NCBI GenBank assembly: GCA_944392255.1
Contig: CALXVY010000020.1
Location: 1-32,472, forward strand
DNA length: 32,472 nt
Direction: 5' to 3'
Source of the DNA: an uncultured Alphaproteobacteria bacterium
Lineage (GTDB): Bacteria; Pseudomonadota; Alphaproteobacteria; RF32; CAG-239
The notes under the pieces were generated by a model, which made no database searches, was not told the DNA's origin, and worked only from the letters and a program-made list of their open reading frames with translations. The position numbers and the translations under genes are program-made. Each line of letters opens with the position of its first letter. The first letter of the stretch is position 1. Positions 8,484 through 15,503 of this stretch are shown here, piece by piece.

Positions 8484-9582
8484 ATGCGTGCAGAAATTAC
8501 AAATATGATAGAAGAGATTAAGCAGTCATTAGAACTGCTGAGGAGGTCTCTTTGACTATGATAATGCGCTTCTCCGTTTAGAAGAATTAAACGCACTTTC
8601 TTCAGATGCAAATTTATGGAGTAATCCGGAAAAAGCTCAAAAATTGATGAGTGAAAAGACCAATCTGGAAGATAGTTTGGCAAATTTTCAGGCAATGCAG
8701 CAGAGCTTTCATGATAATGTTGAATTGGCAGAAATGGCGGAAGCTGAAAATGATGAAAGTATGCTTGATGAAGTACAAAAACATTTGAGCGAACTTCAGC
8801 AACAAACCAAAAGAGGTGAATTGGAGGCTTTGCTTTCCGGCGAGGTTGACGGAAATGATGCTTTTTTGGAAATTCATTCCGGCTCAGGCGGAACCGAGGC
8901 GCAAGATTGGGCGCAAATGTTACTCAGAATGTATTGCCGCTGGGCAGAAGCGCATAAATATAAAGTTGAATACGTTGAAGAAGAAGAGGGTGATGTTGCC
9001 GGTATTAAGTCTGTAACTATTAAAATCATCGGGCACAATGCCTATGGTTGGCTCAAATCAGAAACCGGAGTTCACCGTTTGGTAAGAATATCTCCCTTTG
9101 ACAGTGGAGCCAGACGCCACACGAGTTTTGCTTCTGTGGGAGTTTATCCGGTGGTAGATGACAAAATAAACATAGAGATAAATGAGGCAGATTGCCGTGT
9201 GGATACCTATCGTTCATCGGGAGCCGGCGGACAACATATTAATAAAACCGATTCCGCCGTGCGTATTACCCATATTCCGACCGGAATTGTTGTCCAGTGC
9301 CAAAACCAACGTTCTCAATTTCAGAACCGAGAAAGTGCGTGGAATATGCTCAAAGCCCGATTATATGAATTAGAATTGAAAAAACGAGAGGCTAAAGCAG
9401 AAGAAGCCCGAGACAACCAAGGTGATAATGGTTGGGGATATCAAATTCGTTCATATGTTTTGCAACCATATAAGTTAGTCAAGGATTTGCGTACGGAAGT
9501 TGAAACATCAGACACAAAAGCGGTGCTAGATGGTGATATAGATTTATTTTTAGCCGCATCATTGGCAGCAAAAGTGGGGTAG
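8484..9582 (+). CDS. prfB: Peptide chain release factor 2, made by programmed +1 frameshift
   Basis: RF2 releases finished peptides at UGA and UAA codons. The gene starts at the ATG at 8484 behind GGAG. Frame 0 gives 23 residues ([20 protein letters not shown], then RSL) and stops at an in-frame UGA at 8553-8555. Shifting +1 there gives [12 protein letters not shown] and an open frame to 9582, for 365 residues in all, exactly the E. coli RF2 length. The RF2 anticodon-like SPF motif is at about residues 203-205 and the catalytic GGQ at about 248-250. A naive gene call that starts at the TTG at 8644 or the ATG at 8647 loses the first 53 or 54 residues. It is flanked by mrcA and the YhdP-like gene in a tight operon. 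Confidence 0.97.
8541..8556 (+). promoter_or_regulatory. RF2 autoregulatory frameshift signal
   Basis: AGGAGG (8541-8546), TCT, then CTT TGA C (8550-8556). The internal Shine-Dalgarno-like hexamer 3 bases before CUU-UGA-C is the canonical prfB slippage site. When RF2 is scarce, ribosomes pause at UGA and slip +1; when it is plentiful they terminate. The zero frame stops after 23 codons and the +1 frame continues unbroken, which shows directly that shifting is needed. Confidence 0.96.
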
Positions 9583-9585
9583 AAA

Positions 9586-12500
9586 ATGAAAAAAATGGGG
9601 CAAAAAGCATATCGTTTGCACAAAATCTTAGATTTTGTGGGCGTGATATTTTTAGCCTTTTTCTTATTGTTTTTATGGCAACTATACCGAGGACCGGTAC
9701 AAGTTCCTTTTTTGAAACCTTATATTATCAAAGCTCTGAATCATGATGACAGCCAATACCAAGTGACTTTAGATAGCGTAAATATTGAGTTGGTCCGTTC
9801 AATAAAGCCATTAAAAATTATTGCCAATAATGTAGATTATCGAAAATCTGATGGCAGTTTTGTCATTACGGCACCCAGAACTTCATTATCTTTCAGTATC
9901 AGAGCATTGCTGCGCGGAATTATCGCTCCGAGTTCTATTGAAGTCAGCAAACCATCTGTATATGTTTTTACGGATTATGGAATAAAAGAAGAAAACAAAA
10001 ATGAAGTTAATCAGAAAAAAATAGAATATTATTTTGATAGTTTTGAAGATTTTATTGATAGATTTAATTCAGAAGACAAGGTGTATCCCGAAAGCTATAT
10101 TAACGATATTGCCATTGAAAATGCCTCGGTAGAGTTTCATGAGGTGGATTTAGGACGCAAGTGGGTCTTTTCAGATTTAAATTATACATTTGAACGCAAT
10201 TTTTCTAATATAGAAACCAATTTTAATGCTCTGATAAAAGCCAATGGACATGAATCTTCATTAGGTTTGGAGGCAGAATATCGTCCTTTCAGTAATAAAA
10301 TCGGGTTGCAATTTTATTTTTCGGAACTTTTCCCGAATGATATTATAGAAAGTATCTTGGGTGAAGAAGAAGCTCAAAAATTTATAAAAATTTCTGTTCC
10401 GCTTAGCGGTCGCGTGGATACGTTGATTGATTTTGCCGAAGTTTTAAAAAATAAAGATAATATCATACAAAGTTTAGATACCGCCATAGAAAGCCTGAAG
10501 TTCAATTTTGAAGGAGGTAATGGAACCATTCATTTCACCGATAAGTCCAATGAAGATTATAAAATTTCGGGGTTCTTGCTTGCCGGAGATATTTCCGCCG
10601 GTTTGGATAAGTTAAAAATTGAAAATGCATCTTTTGATTTGGGTATGCAAAAAGCATCTGTGAGTTTGTATGTAGATGGAATGAAAGAATATCTTTTAAA
10701 ACGTTCCATGGATAAATTAAAACTCAAACTCAAGGCCCATATAGATAGCATGAAGTTTGATGAATTATATGATTATTGGCCGCGTTATGTTGGCACCATT
10801 GCTTGGGATTGGTGTAAATCGAGCCTGTTTGGCGGGGAAATAAAAAATGCGGATTTTGAGTTTGATTTTGGCTATGATAAAAAAAGTAAAAATTTTGCCT
10901 TTCAAAATTTATCAGGCATTGGAACAATTGCCGATGTAAGTTTAGATTATTTAACTGGCATGCCTAAAGTTACCAATATGTATGGTACAGCACATTTTTC
11001 TAATGATACGATAAAGATAGATTTTGACAAAGCGGTGTCTAACAATGTTTTGGTCAACAGCGGTTTTGTTCGCTTATATGATTTGAATAAATATGATAAT
11101 TTTGCTGAAATCAGTTTGCAGGCAGAATCAAGTATATCCGATGCCTTAAAATTGATTGACCATCAACCCTTAAACTATGCCACAGAAATGGGTATTAATC
11201 CGGATTCTTTTAAAGGAAATGCCGCAACGGATTTGTATTTGGATTTTGAATTAAAAAGAAATTTGGCCCCAGATGAAGTCAAGGTTAAAGTATCTTCGGT
11301 TCTAACAGATGTCGAAATACCGGACGTATTGGAAAAACAGGCTATAACGGCACAAAAATTAGATTTACAAGTAGATAATAACGGCTTGTTGGTTGAAGGT
11401 GATGCTAACTTAGACAATATACCGCTAAAAGTCACATGGAATGAGAATTTTGCCAATAAACTTTATAAAAGCAAATATAATTTGAGTTTTGTTTTTGATG
11501 ATAATGTTAAAAAGAAGGCCGGTATAGATACTGAGTTTGTCAATTCGCCATATATAAACGGCAAGACAATAGTTTTAGCCACAATTACAAAGTTTGATGA
11601 AAAACATATACAAGCGGACTTAACGGCAGATATGACCGATGCCGAAGTAGATTATTCATTTTTTGGCTTGTATAAACCCATACATCAAAAAGGAGATGCT
11701 TTTATCCGCCTAGATTTTAATCAAGGCAAGTTAACCGAGATTCCAAATTTTGGCTTTAAGAAAAAAGATTTTGTTCTAAGCGGCAAAATGAATATAGATA
11801 AAAACGGTAAAGTAAAAACAATAGATATCAGCGAAATAAAAGCCCCAAAGACAAATGCAAAAGCCAAGATAGAGTTTGCAAACACTGCTAAACAAAAGAT
11901 AAAAATTAATGTTTCCGGTAGTAGTTATGACTTATCAGAGCTCTTTCGTAAAGAAGAGAAGACCATGCCGGATGGCAAAAAGACAACAGGTGTCAAAGAA
12001 GATGAAGATGCTTTAGAAAAAGTTACCGATACGGATATTTTTATTGCGGTTAATAATATTTGGACCAATGAGTATGTTTCAGTGAAAAATTTTGCCGGTT
12101 CGGCCAAATTGCGTAATGGCATAGGTATAGAAGATATGCATTTAATCGGAAATTTTGATACAACACAGAAAAAATACGTCAAATTAGACTATTCACCACG
12201 TCCAAATAAAGAATATTTATTGTCAATAGAAAGTAACGATGCCGGAGGAACCTTAAAGTTTTTGCGTGCTTATGACAATATGCGAGGAGGCCGTTTAATC
12301 ATAAATGGTAAAAGAGAAAAAAATAAACAATTTATCGGACATGCTCAAATCAGAGATTTTAATATTCATAATACCCCGCTTTTGGCTAAGTTGCTAACGG
12401 TTGCTTCATTCAGCGGTATGGTAAATATGCTGACCGGCGAGGGAATAGTCTTTTCTCATTTAGATATTCCGTTCACTTATCAAGACCAAATATTGAGTTT

Positions 12501-12807
12501 TCATGAAGGAAAGGCCTTTGGTAATGTCATGGGAATAACTGTCAATGGCAATTTTGATAGAAATACCGAAGATTTAAATATAAAAGGAGTGATTGCCCCG
12601 GCTTATGGCTTGAACAATTTTATAGGTAAATTACCGATAGTCGGTAATATATTGAGCGGAAAAGACGGAACGGTCTTTGCTGCAAATTATACAATTAACG
12701 GAAGTTTGGATGACCCGGCTATCAACATCAATCCTCTGTCAGCTTTAAGCCCGAGTTCTTTGAAAGATTTGATGAACTCCATCTTTGGAGGTTCAGATGA
12801 AAACTGA
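9586..12807 (+). CDS. YhdP-like / AsmA-family envelope lipid-transport protein
   Basis: This 1073-residue protein has one N-terminal membrane helix (about 17-33) followed by VPFLKPYI, the typical start of the DUF3971/YhdP group. A very long beta-rich periplasmic body follows. The C-terminus, with YGLNNFIGKLPIVGNILSGK and then INGSLDDPAININPLSALSP (about 1005-1060), is the characteristic AsmA-like C-terminal signature. AsmA-family proteins such as YhdP and TamB are thought to form grooved bridges that carry phospholipids from the inner to the outer membrane. It starts 4 bases after the prfB stop, with a GGGG ribosome-binding site inside prfB, and its last 11 bases overlap the next gene. Family placement is good; orthology to E. 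coli yhdP itself is not proven. Confidence 0.85.
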   Translation: MKKMGQKAYRLHKILDFVGVIFLAFFLLFLWQLYRGPVQVPFLKPYIIKALNHDDSQYQVTLDSVNIELVRSIKPLKIIANNVDYRKSDGSFVITAPRTSLSFSIRALLRGIIAPSSIEVSKPSVYVFTDYGIKEENKNEVNQKKIEYYFDSFEDFIDRFNSEDKVYPESYINDIAIENASVEFHEVDLGRKWVFSDLNYTFERNFSNIETNFNALIKANGHESSLGLEAEYRPFSNKIGLQFYFSELFPNDIIESILGEEEAQKFIKISVPLSGRVDTLIDFAEVLKNKDNIIQSLDTAIESLKFNFEGGNGTIHFTDKSNEDYKISGFLLAGDISAGLDKLKIENASFDLGMQKASVSLYVDGMKEYLLKRSMDKLKLKLKAHIDSMKFDELYDYWPRYVGTIAWDWCKSSLFGGEIKNADFEFDFGYDKKSKNFAFQNLSGIGTIADVSLDYLTGMPKVTNMYGTAHFSNDTIKIDFDKAVSNNVLVNSGFVRLYDLNKYDNFAEISLQAESSISDALKLIDHQPLNYATEMGINPDSFKGNAATDLYLDFELKRNLAPDEVKVKVSSVLTDVEIPDVLEKQAITAQKLDLQVDNNGLLVEGDANLDNIPLKVTWNENFANKLYKSKYNLSFVFDDNVKKKAGIDTEFVNSPYINGKTIVLATITKFDEKHIQADLTADMTDAEVDYSFFGLYKPIHQKGDAFIRLDFNQGKLTEIPNFGFKKKDFVLSGKMNIDKNGKVKTIDISEIKAPKTNAKAKIEFANTAKQKIKINVSGSSYDLSELFRKEEKTMPDGKKTTGVKEDEDALEKVTDTDIFIAVNNIWTNEYVSVKNFAGSAKLRNGIGIEDMHLIGNFDTTQKKYVKLDYSPRPNKEYLLSIESNDAGGTLKFLRAYDNMRGGRLIINGKREKNKQFIGHAQIRDFNIHNTPLLAKLLTVASFSGMVNMLTGEGIVFSHLDIPFTYQDQILSFHEGKAFGNVMGITVNGNFDRNTEDLNIKGVIAPAYGLNNFIGKLPIVGNILSGKDGTVFAANYTINGSLDDPAININPLSALSPSSLKDLMNSIFGGSDEN

Positions 12808-13279
12808 AACGCCAATTCGAATAGGGCTCGATTTTCATGGAGTAGTCGATAAATATCCAGAATATTTTAGCCGCTTTACGCATATAGCCAAGCAAATGGG
12901 AATAGAAATTTATATCATAACCGGAGGTCCAAAAAAAGTAGTTGATAGATTTTTGCAAGACCATAAAATTGTTTATAAAGAATTGTTTGCAATTTTAGAT
13001 TATTATGATGCGCAAGGCATGGTAGAATATTACAAAAATGGGGAATATAAAGTTCCTGACATGTTGTGGAATATGGCCAAAGGTGAATATTGTGCAGAAA
13101 AAAATATCACCATACACATAGATGACAGTAAAGAATATGAAAACTGGTTTTCAACACCGTTTTGTTATTATGATGCGCAAAATCAAAAATGTACATTTGG
13201 AAATAAAATTTCTATAGATTTTGCTGGAGATCCTCAACAAACATTGGAGCAAATATTTAAGACATTCAAAGAAAATTAG
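12797..13279 (+). CDS. Small HAD-like hydrolase family protein
   Basis: The start is the ATG at 12797, five bases after a perfect GGAGG; it overlaps the upstream stop by 11 bases, so the two are translationally coupled. The 160 residues begin with IRIGLDFHGVVD, which looks like HAD motif I (nucleophile Asp12) but with His14 where the acid/base Asp normally sits. YIITGGP (about 38-44) resembles motif II with its Thr, and IHIDDSKEY (about 98-106) resembles motif IV. The fold is therefore probably HAD-like, of small size with little cap domain. The substrate is unknown, and the D-x-H change may mean altered or lost phosphatase chemistry. It ends one base from the convergent gene at 13281, with no terminator between. 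Confidence 0.65.
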   Translation: MKTETPIRIGLDFHGVVDKYPEYFSRFTHIAKQMGIEIYIITGGPKKVVDRFLQDHKIVYKELFAILDYYDAQGMVEYYKNGEYKVPDMLWNMAKGEYCAEKNITIHIDDSKEYENWFSTPFCYYDAQNQKCTFGNKISIDFAGDPQQTLEQIFKTFKEN

Positions 13280-13280
13280 T

Positions 13281-13526
13281 TCATTCAGGGCGAACGAAAA
13301 GGTTTCGAATAGCAGATTTTCTTTTTTCAGAAAGTTTTTTTTCGCAGTGAAGCGTTTGTTTTTGTAAGGAACGAAGACGAGCAATTCGAGCCGTTTCTTT
13401 TAAGCAAGATTTATCTATGGATAAAGATAGATTATCAATCTGAGTATCATTGGGCAAAAAATCATATTTTTTCTCAAGCGAAAGTAATTTTTTGTCGCTT
13501 AACTGCAAAAATTGTTTAATATTCAT
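13281..13526 (-). CDS. Small basic hypothetical protein downstream of the S24 regulator
   Basis: An 81-residue protein begins MNIKQFLQLSDKKLLSLEKK and has a C-terminal half rich in Lys and Arg (RIARLRSLQKQ, KKLSEKRKSAIR). It has a clean ribosome-binding site (AGGCGG, 4-5 bases before the ATG) and starts 14 bases beyond the stop of the HTH-S24 regulator, so the two form one transcript. No membrane segment or Cys motif is seen. I do not recognise the family. A small basic partner of a regulator might be an antirepressor, a nucleic-acid-binding cofactor or something unrelated; this is open. Confidence 0.6.
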   Translation of the reverse strand: MNIKQFLQLSDKKLLSLEKKYDFLPNDTQIDNLSLSIDKSCLKETARIARLRSLQKQTLHCEKKLSEKRKSAIRNLFVRPE

Positions 13527-13540
13527 TTTTCCGCCTATCT

Positions 13541-14161
13541 CTATTGACTAGCCCAAACAATTCGGTTTAAGAGGCAAATATCGGCAATAGCAATATTTTC
13601 ATCCGTATCGGGGCAGTTAATATTTGACACAACTAATTTAGATGGTGTTCTCCGAGTGAATTCACTTATTTTGACATCACCATTTTTCAGATAGATAATG
13701 ACTCTATCACCTTTTCTGATATCAGAATTTTCAGATACAATCAAGAGTGAGCCAATACGATATAAGGGAGCAAAGGCATCATTATCAATTTCAACGGCAT
13801 AGAGAGTTTCTTTAAAATCGGGAAAAAGGACTTTGTTCCAATCTGAGGTTAAAATCTTTTGCATGTCCGGCGTAATGTGTTTGAACAATTCAGAAAATTT
13901 AATAAAAGGGATAGAGCCGTTTTCTTTATCTTCATTACTGGAGCTAAGGGCATAGAATTGTTCAAAAGAAATATTAAAGATTTCGAGCAAACGATTAATA
14001 CTATCAAGAGAGGGCCATCTTTTTTTTCCATCTGGGCGGATACGTTTGCTTTTATTAAAAGTAGTGGCATCAAGACCTGCGAGTTTTGCCAGACCGGATG
14101 GGGAAAGACCATGAATTTCAGCTAACTTATCAACAGCATCCCAAACATTTTCATACTTCAT
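13541..14161 (-). CDS. HTH transcriptional regulator with degenerate S24 (LexA/CI-like) domain
   Basis: This 206-residue repressor-like protein has an N-terminal helix-turn-helix (about 8-65; LSPSGLAKLAGLDATTFNKS with a following RWPSLDSINRLL) and a C-terminal S24 fold (about 115-206) ending in RIVWASQ. The overall layout matches a regulator common in alphaproteobacterial chromosomes. In the S24 domain the nucleophile motif, usually D-S-M-x-P, reads D-A-F-A-P (128-132), so Ser is replaced by Ala129. The general-base Lys position reads Ser166 (VKISEF). Self-cleavage should be impossible, so classical RecA-triggered inactivation is unlikely. It faces the cassette's first gene across a promoter/operator region. 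It may control the cassette, or be a host regulator next to it; the sequence does not decide. Confidence 0.85.
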   Translation of the reverse strand: MKYENVWDAVDKLAEIHGLSPSGLAKLAGLDATTFNKSKRIRPDGKKRWPSLDSINRLLEIFNISFEQFYALSSSNEDKENGSIPFIKFSELFKHITPDMQKILTSDWNKVLFPDFKETLYAVEIDNDAFAPLYRIGSLLIVSENSDIRKGDRVIIYLKNGDVKISEFTRRTPSKLVVSNINCPDTDENIAIADICLLNRIVWASQ

Positions 14162-14195
14162 TTTTTTCGCTTTCAGAAAGGGTTAAAGGCAATTT

Positions 14196-14253
14196 TTCCT
14201 ATCATAACAAAAAATGAGATAGGAATCAATTCTTTTTTATGTTGAAATTCCTA
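14196..14253. promoter_or_regulatory. Probable operator: three TTCCTA half-sites
   Basis: TTCCTATC (14196-14203) and GATAGGAA (14218-14225) are perfect inverted arms separated by 14 bases. Their centres are 22 bases apart, two helical turns, as expected for a dimeric repressor. A third TTCCTA half-site lies at 14248-14253, inside the spacer of the rightward promoter. The inverted pair overlaps both hexamers of the leftward promoter. This suggests the HTH-S24 regulator represses itself and perhaps the rightward genes. Confidence 0.55.
14201..14229 (-). promoter_or_regulatory. Leftward sigma70-like promoter of the S24 regulator
   Basis: On the minus strand TTGATT (14229-14224), a 17-base spacer and TATGAT (14206-14201), with an extended -10 TG, make a good sigma70-like promoter. 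The start site would be near 14194, about 30 bases before the regulator's ATG. Both hexamers are overlapped by the inverted TTCCTATC arms, which supports autoregulation. Confidence 0.6.
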
Positions 14254-14269
14254 CAACCTAATGTATAAA
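14242..14269 (+). promoter_or_regulatory. Rightward sigma70-like promoter of the cassette
   Basis: TTGAAA (14242-14247), a 16-base spacer and TATAAA (14264-14269) form a rightward promoter with a start near 14276, about 50 bases before the first cassette gene. One TTCCTA half-site sits in the spacer, so repression by the divergent regulator is plausible. Confidence 0.6.
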
Positions 14270-14327
14270 TCTTTATGGTTAATATTTAGTTAATTGTATA
14301 AAATATTTCAAGGGGAGAATGAGGGGA

Positions 14328-14657
14328 ATGAAAGAAAATTTTGAACCGTTTGAAAGTGCTGAAGAAGTATGGTTTTGGTTTTGTACATCAGTCCAAGCCA
14401 GATTCGGTGGCTTGCGTTCAAGAACAGATTATTGTGGAAAACCAAGATGTTGCGAAATAACAGATATTTATAGAATCATAAAAATAATGAAACAGCATCA
14501 TCATATCAGCAATCGGCATTTGCGCGTGATGACCGAGTGGGGAGAAAAACAAGAGGCTCCATGGGATGATAGAAGAGCCAAAAGAAGTGAAATCCGCTTA
14601 TGGGAAGAAGGGTTGCGTAATTTTGACGTTTATTTGCGTTATTATAAAATTTTGTAG
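14328..14657 (+). CDS. Conserved alphaproteobacterial-type small protein, function unknown
   Basis: The 109-residue start at 14328 is favoured because GGGGAG lies about 10 bases upstream; the ATG at 14319 is almost on top of that site. Notable features are EEVWFWFCTSVQARFGGL near the N-terminus, a Cys cluster (CGKPRCCEITDIYRI, about residues 37-51) and a basic-acidic C-terminal part (RRAKRSEIRLWEEGL). I recall similar proteins with a W-F-W-F start and a C-E-x-x-D-I motif as unannotated conserved genes of alphaproteobacteria, often near phage-like genes, but cannot check this. No transmembrane segment. It is the first gene of the rightward transcript and may be regulatory (for example late-gene control), which is speculation. 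Confidence 0.75.
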   Translation: MKENFEPFESAEEVWFWFCTSVQARFGGLRSRTDYCGKPRCCEITDIYRIIKIMKQHHHISNRHLRVMTEWGEKQEAPWDDRRAKRSEIRLWEEGLRNFDVYLRYYKIL

Positions 14658-14666
14658 GAGAAACAA

Positions 14667-15074
14667 ATGCGTAATTCTGGATTCCGAAGCGGATATTTTT
14701 TTAATGGTTATATTGTTTTTGAAAATAATACCAGTTTGTGGTGGCTCAGGTTTTTAAAAAAAGGGTTCAGACACTGTTATGTGCTAATTTGTATATCAAA
14801 AAAACACAACTTATGGTTGGAACTTAATCCTATGTCTAATCAGCTATATATATTTAGGCACGAATCTTTACTTGGGTTAGACTATATAAATCATTTAAAA
14901 GGCAATAAAAAAGTGACAATTTTACCGATAAAGTTCAATCAAGCCCCATTAAAATGCGCCCCGTTAGGGATTTTTACCTGTGTAGAATTTGCCAAAAGAA
15001 TATTGGGAATTCATAAGGTTAGCATAATAACACCGTATCAGTTATATATTTTTTTAACAAACTCTCAAAAATAG
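14667..15074 (+). CDS. Possible permuted NlpC/P60 (papain-like) family protein
   Basis: This 135-residue protein has a good ribosome-binding site (AGGAG, 7 bases before the ATG) and begins 10 bases after the previous stop. It contains WWLRFLKKGFRHCYVLICIS (about 25-44), with His36, and later GIFTCVEFAKRILGI (about 101-115), with Cys105. A His on an early strand followed by a Cys at the start of a helix is the order seen in circularly permuted NlpC/P60 or LRAT-like proteins, where these residues form a thiol catalytic pair; Asn54 could be the third residue. I recall the G-F-R-H-C and F-T-C-V-E motifs from uncharacterised alphaproteobacterial proteins near phage modules. Possible role: peptidoglycan cleavage for entry or release. 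The catalytic assignment is inference. Confidence 0.7.
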   Translation: MRNSGFRSGYFFNGYIVFENNTSLWWLRFLKKGFRHCYVLICISKKHNLWLELNPMSNQLYIFRHESLLGLDYINHLKGNKKVTILPIKFNQAPLKCAPLGIFTCVEFAKRILGIHKVSIITPYQLYIFLTNSQK

Positions 15075-15152
15075 TAGGAAAAAAGTCTTATATTTTTTTT
15101 GTTTTATAAGCATAATATCACTTGCTTGAAGTGTATCTAAAACAAAATAAGG

Positions 15153-15175
15153 GCTCCATTAGGGAGCTTTTTTTT
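15153..15175 (+). terminator. Intrinsic terminator ahead of the packaging genes
   Basis: GCTCC (15153-15157), a 5-base loop and GGAGC (15163-15167) are followed by eight T (15168-15175). It ends the transcript of the two small genes but lies only 16 bases upstream of the putative small-terminase start, with no clear promoter in between. Confidence 0.85.
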
Positions 15176-15191
15176 ATAGGGTACATAAATT

Positions 15192-15503
15192 ATGCCAAGT
15201 AAAAAGATAAAAACATTAAAATCATTGAAAGAAAATTTGAAAAAAACATTACCACAAAAAATATCGGAGGTTATTAAAAGTTATGAAAATTTTGCAGAAA
15301 ATCCTGCACCGGCAGATGCCAAAGGATTTAGCGCACATCATAGTGCCTGTAAATCGGCAGTCGTCCATGCCGAAACATTGCTAAAACTTGCTCGTTGGAC
15401 AGAAGATGAGCCAATACTCACTCCCGAAAATGATAATTTTGACATAACGTCAATATTAGAAGAAGCACATGAACAGGAGCAAGATGAAGATGACGAAAGC
15501 TGA
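15192..15503 (+). CDS. Putative terminase small subunit
   Basis: A 103-residue, mainly helical, charged protein with a basic N-terminus (MPSKKIKTLKSLKENLKK), a central DAKGFSAHHSACKSAVVHAE stretch (about 42-61) and a very acidic tail. No clear helix-turn-helix is visible. The call rests on size and position: it directly precedes the large terminase and overlaps its start by 20 bases. I recall similar unannotated proteins with an A-K-G-F-x-A-H-H motif in front of podovirus-type terminases. A small terminase would recognise DNA and start packaging. The ribosome-binding site (AGGG about 10 bases upstream) is weak, and an intrinsic terminator sits just ahead. Confidence 0.6.
   Translation: MPSKKIKTLKSLKENLKKTLPQKISEVIKSYENFAENPAPADAKGFSAHHSACKSAVVHAETLLKLARWTEDEPILTPENDNFDITSILEEAHEQEQDEDDES

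Noticed and set aside
15119..15133. Inverted repeat CACTT-GCTTG-AAGTG upstream of the packaging genes as an activator site
   Set aside because: Only 5 bp per arm and not seen before the other late blocks; such repeats are expected by chance in AT-rich DNA.
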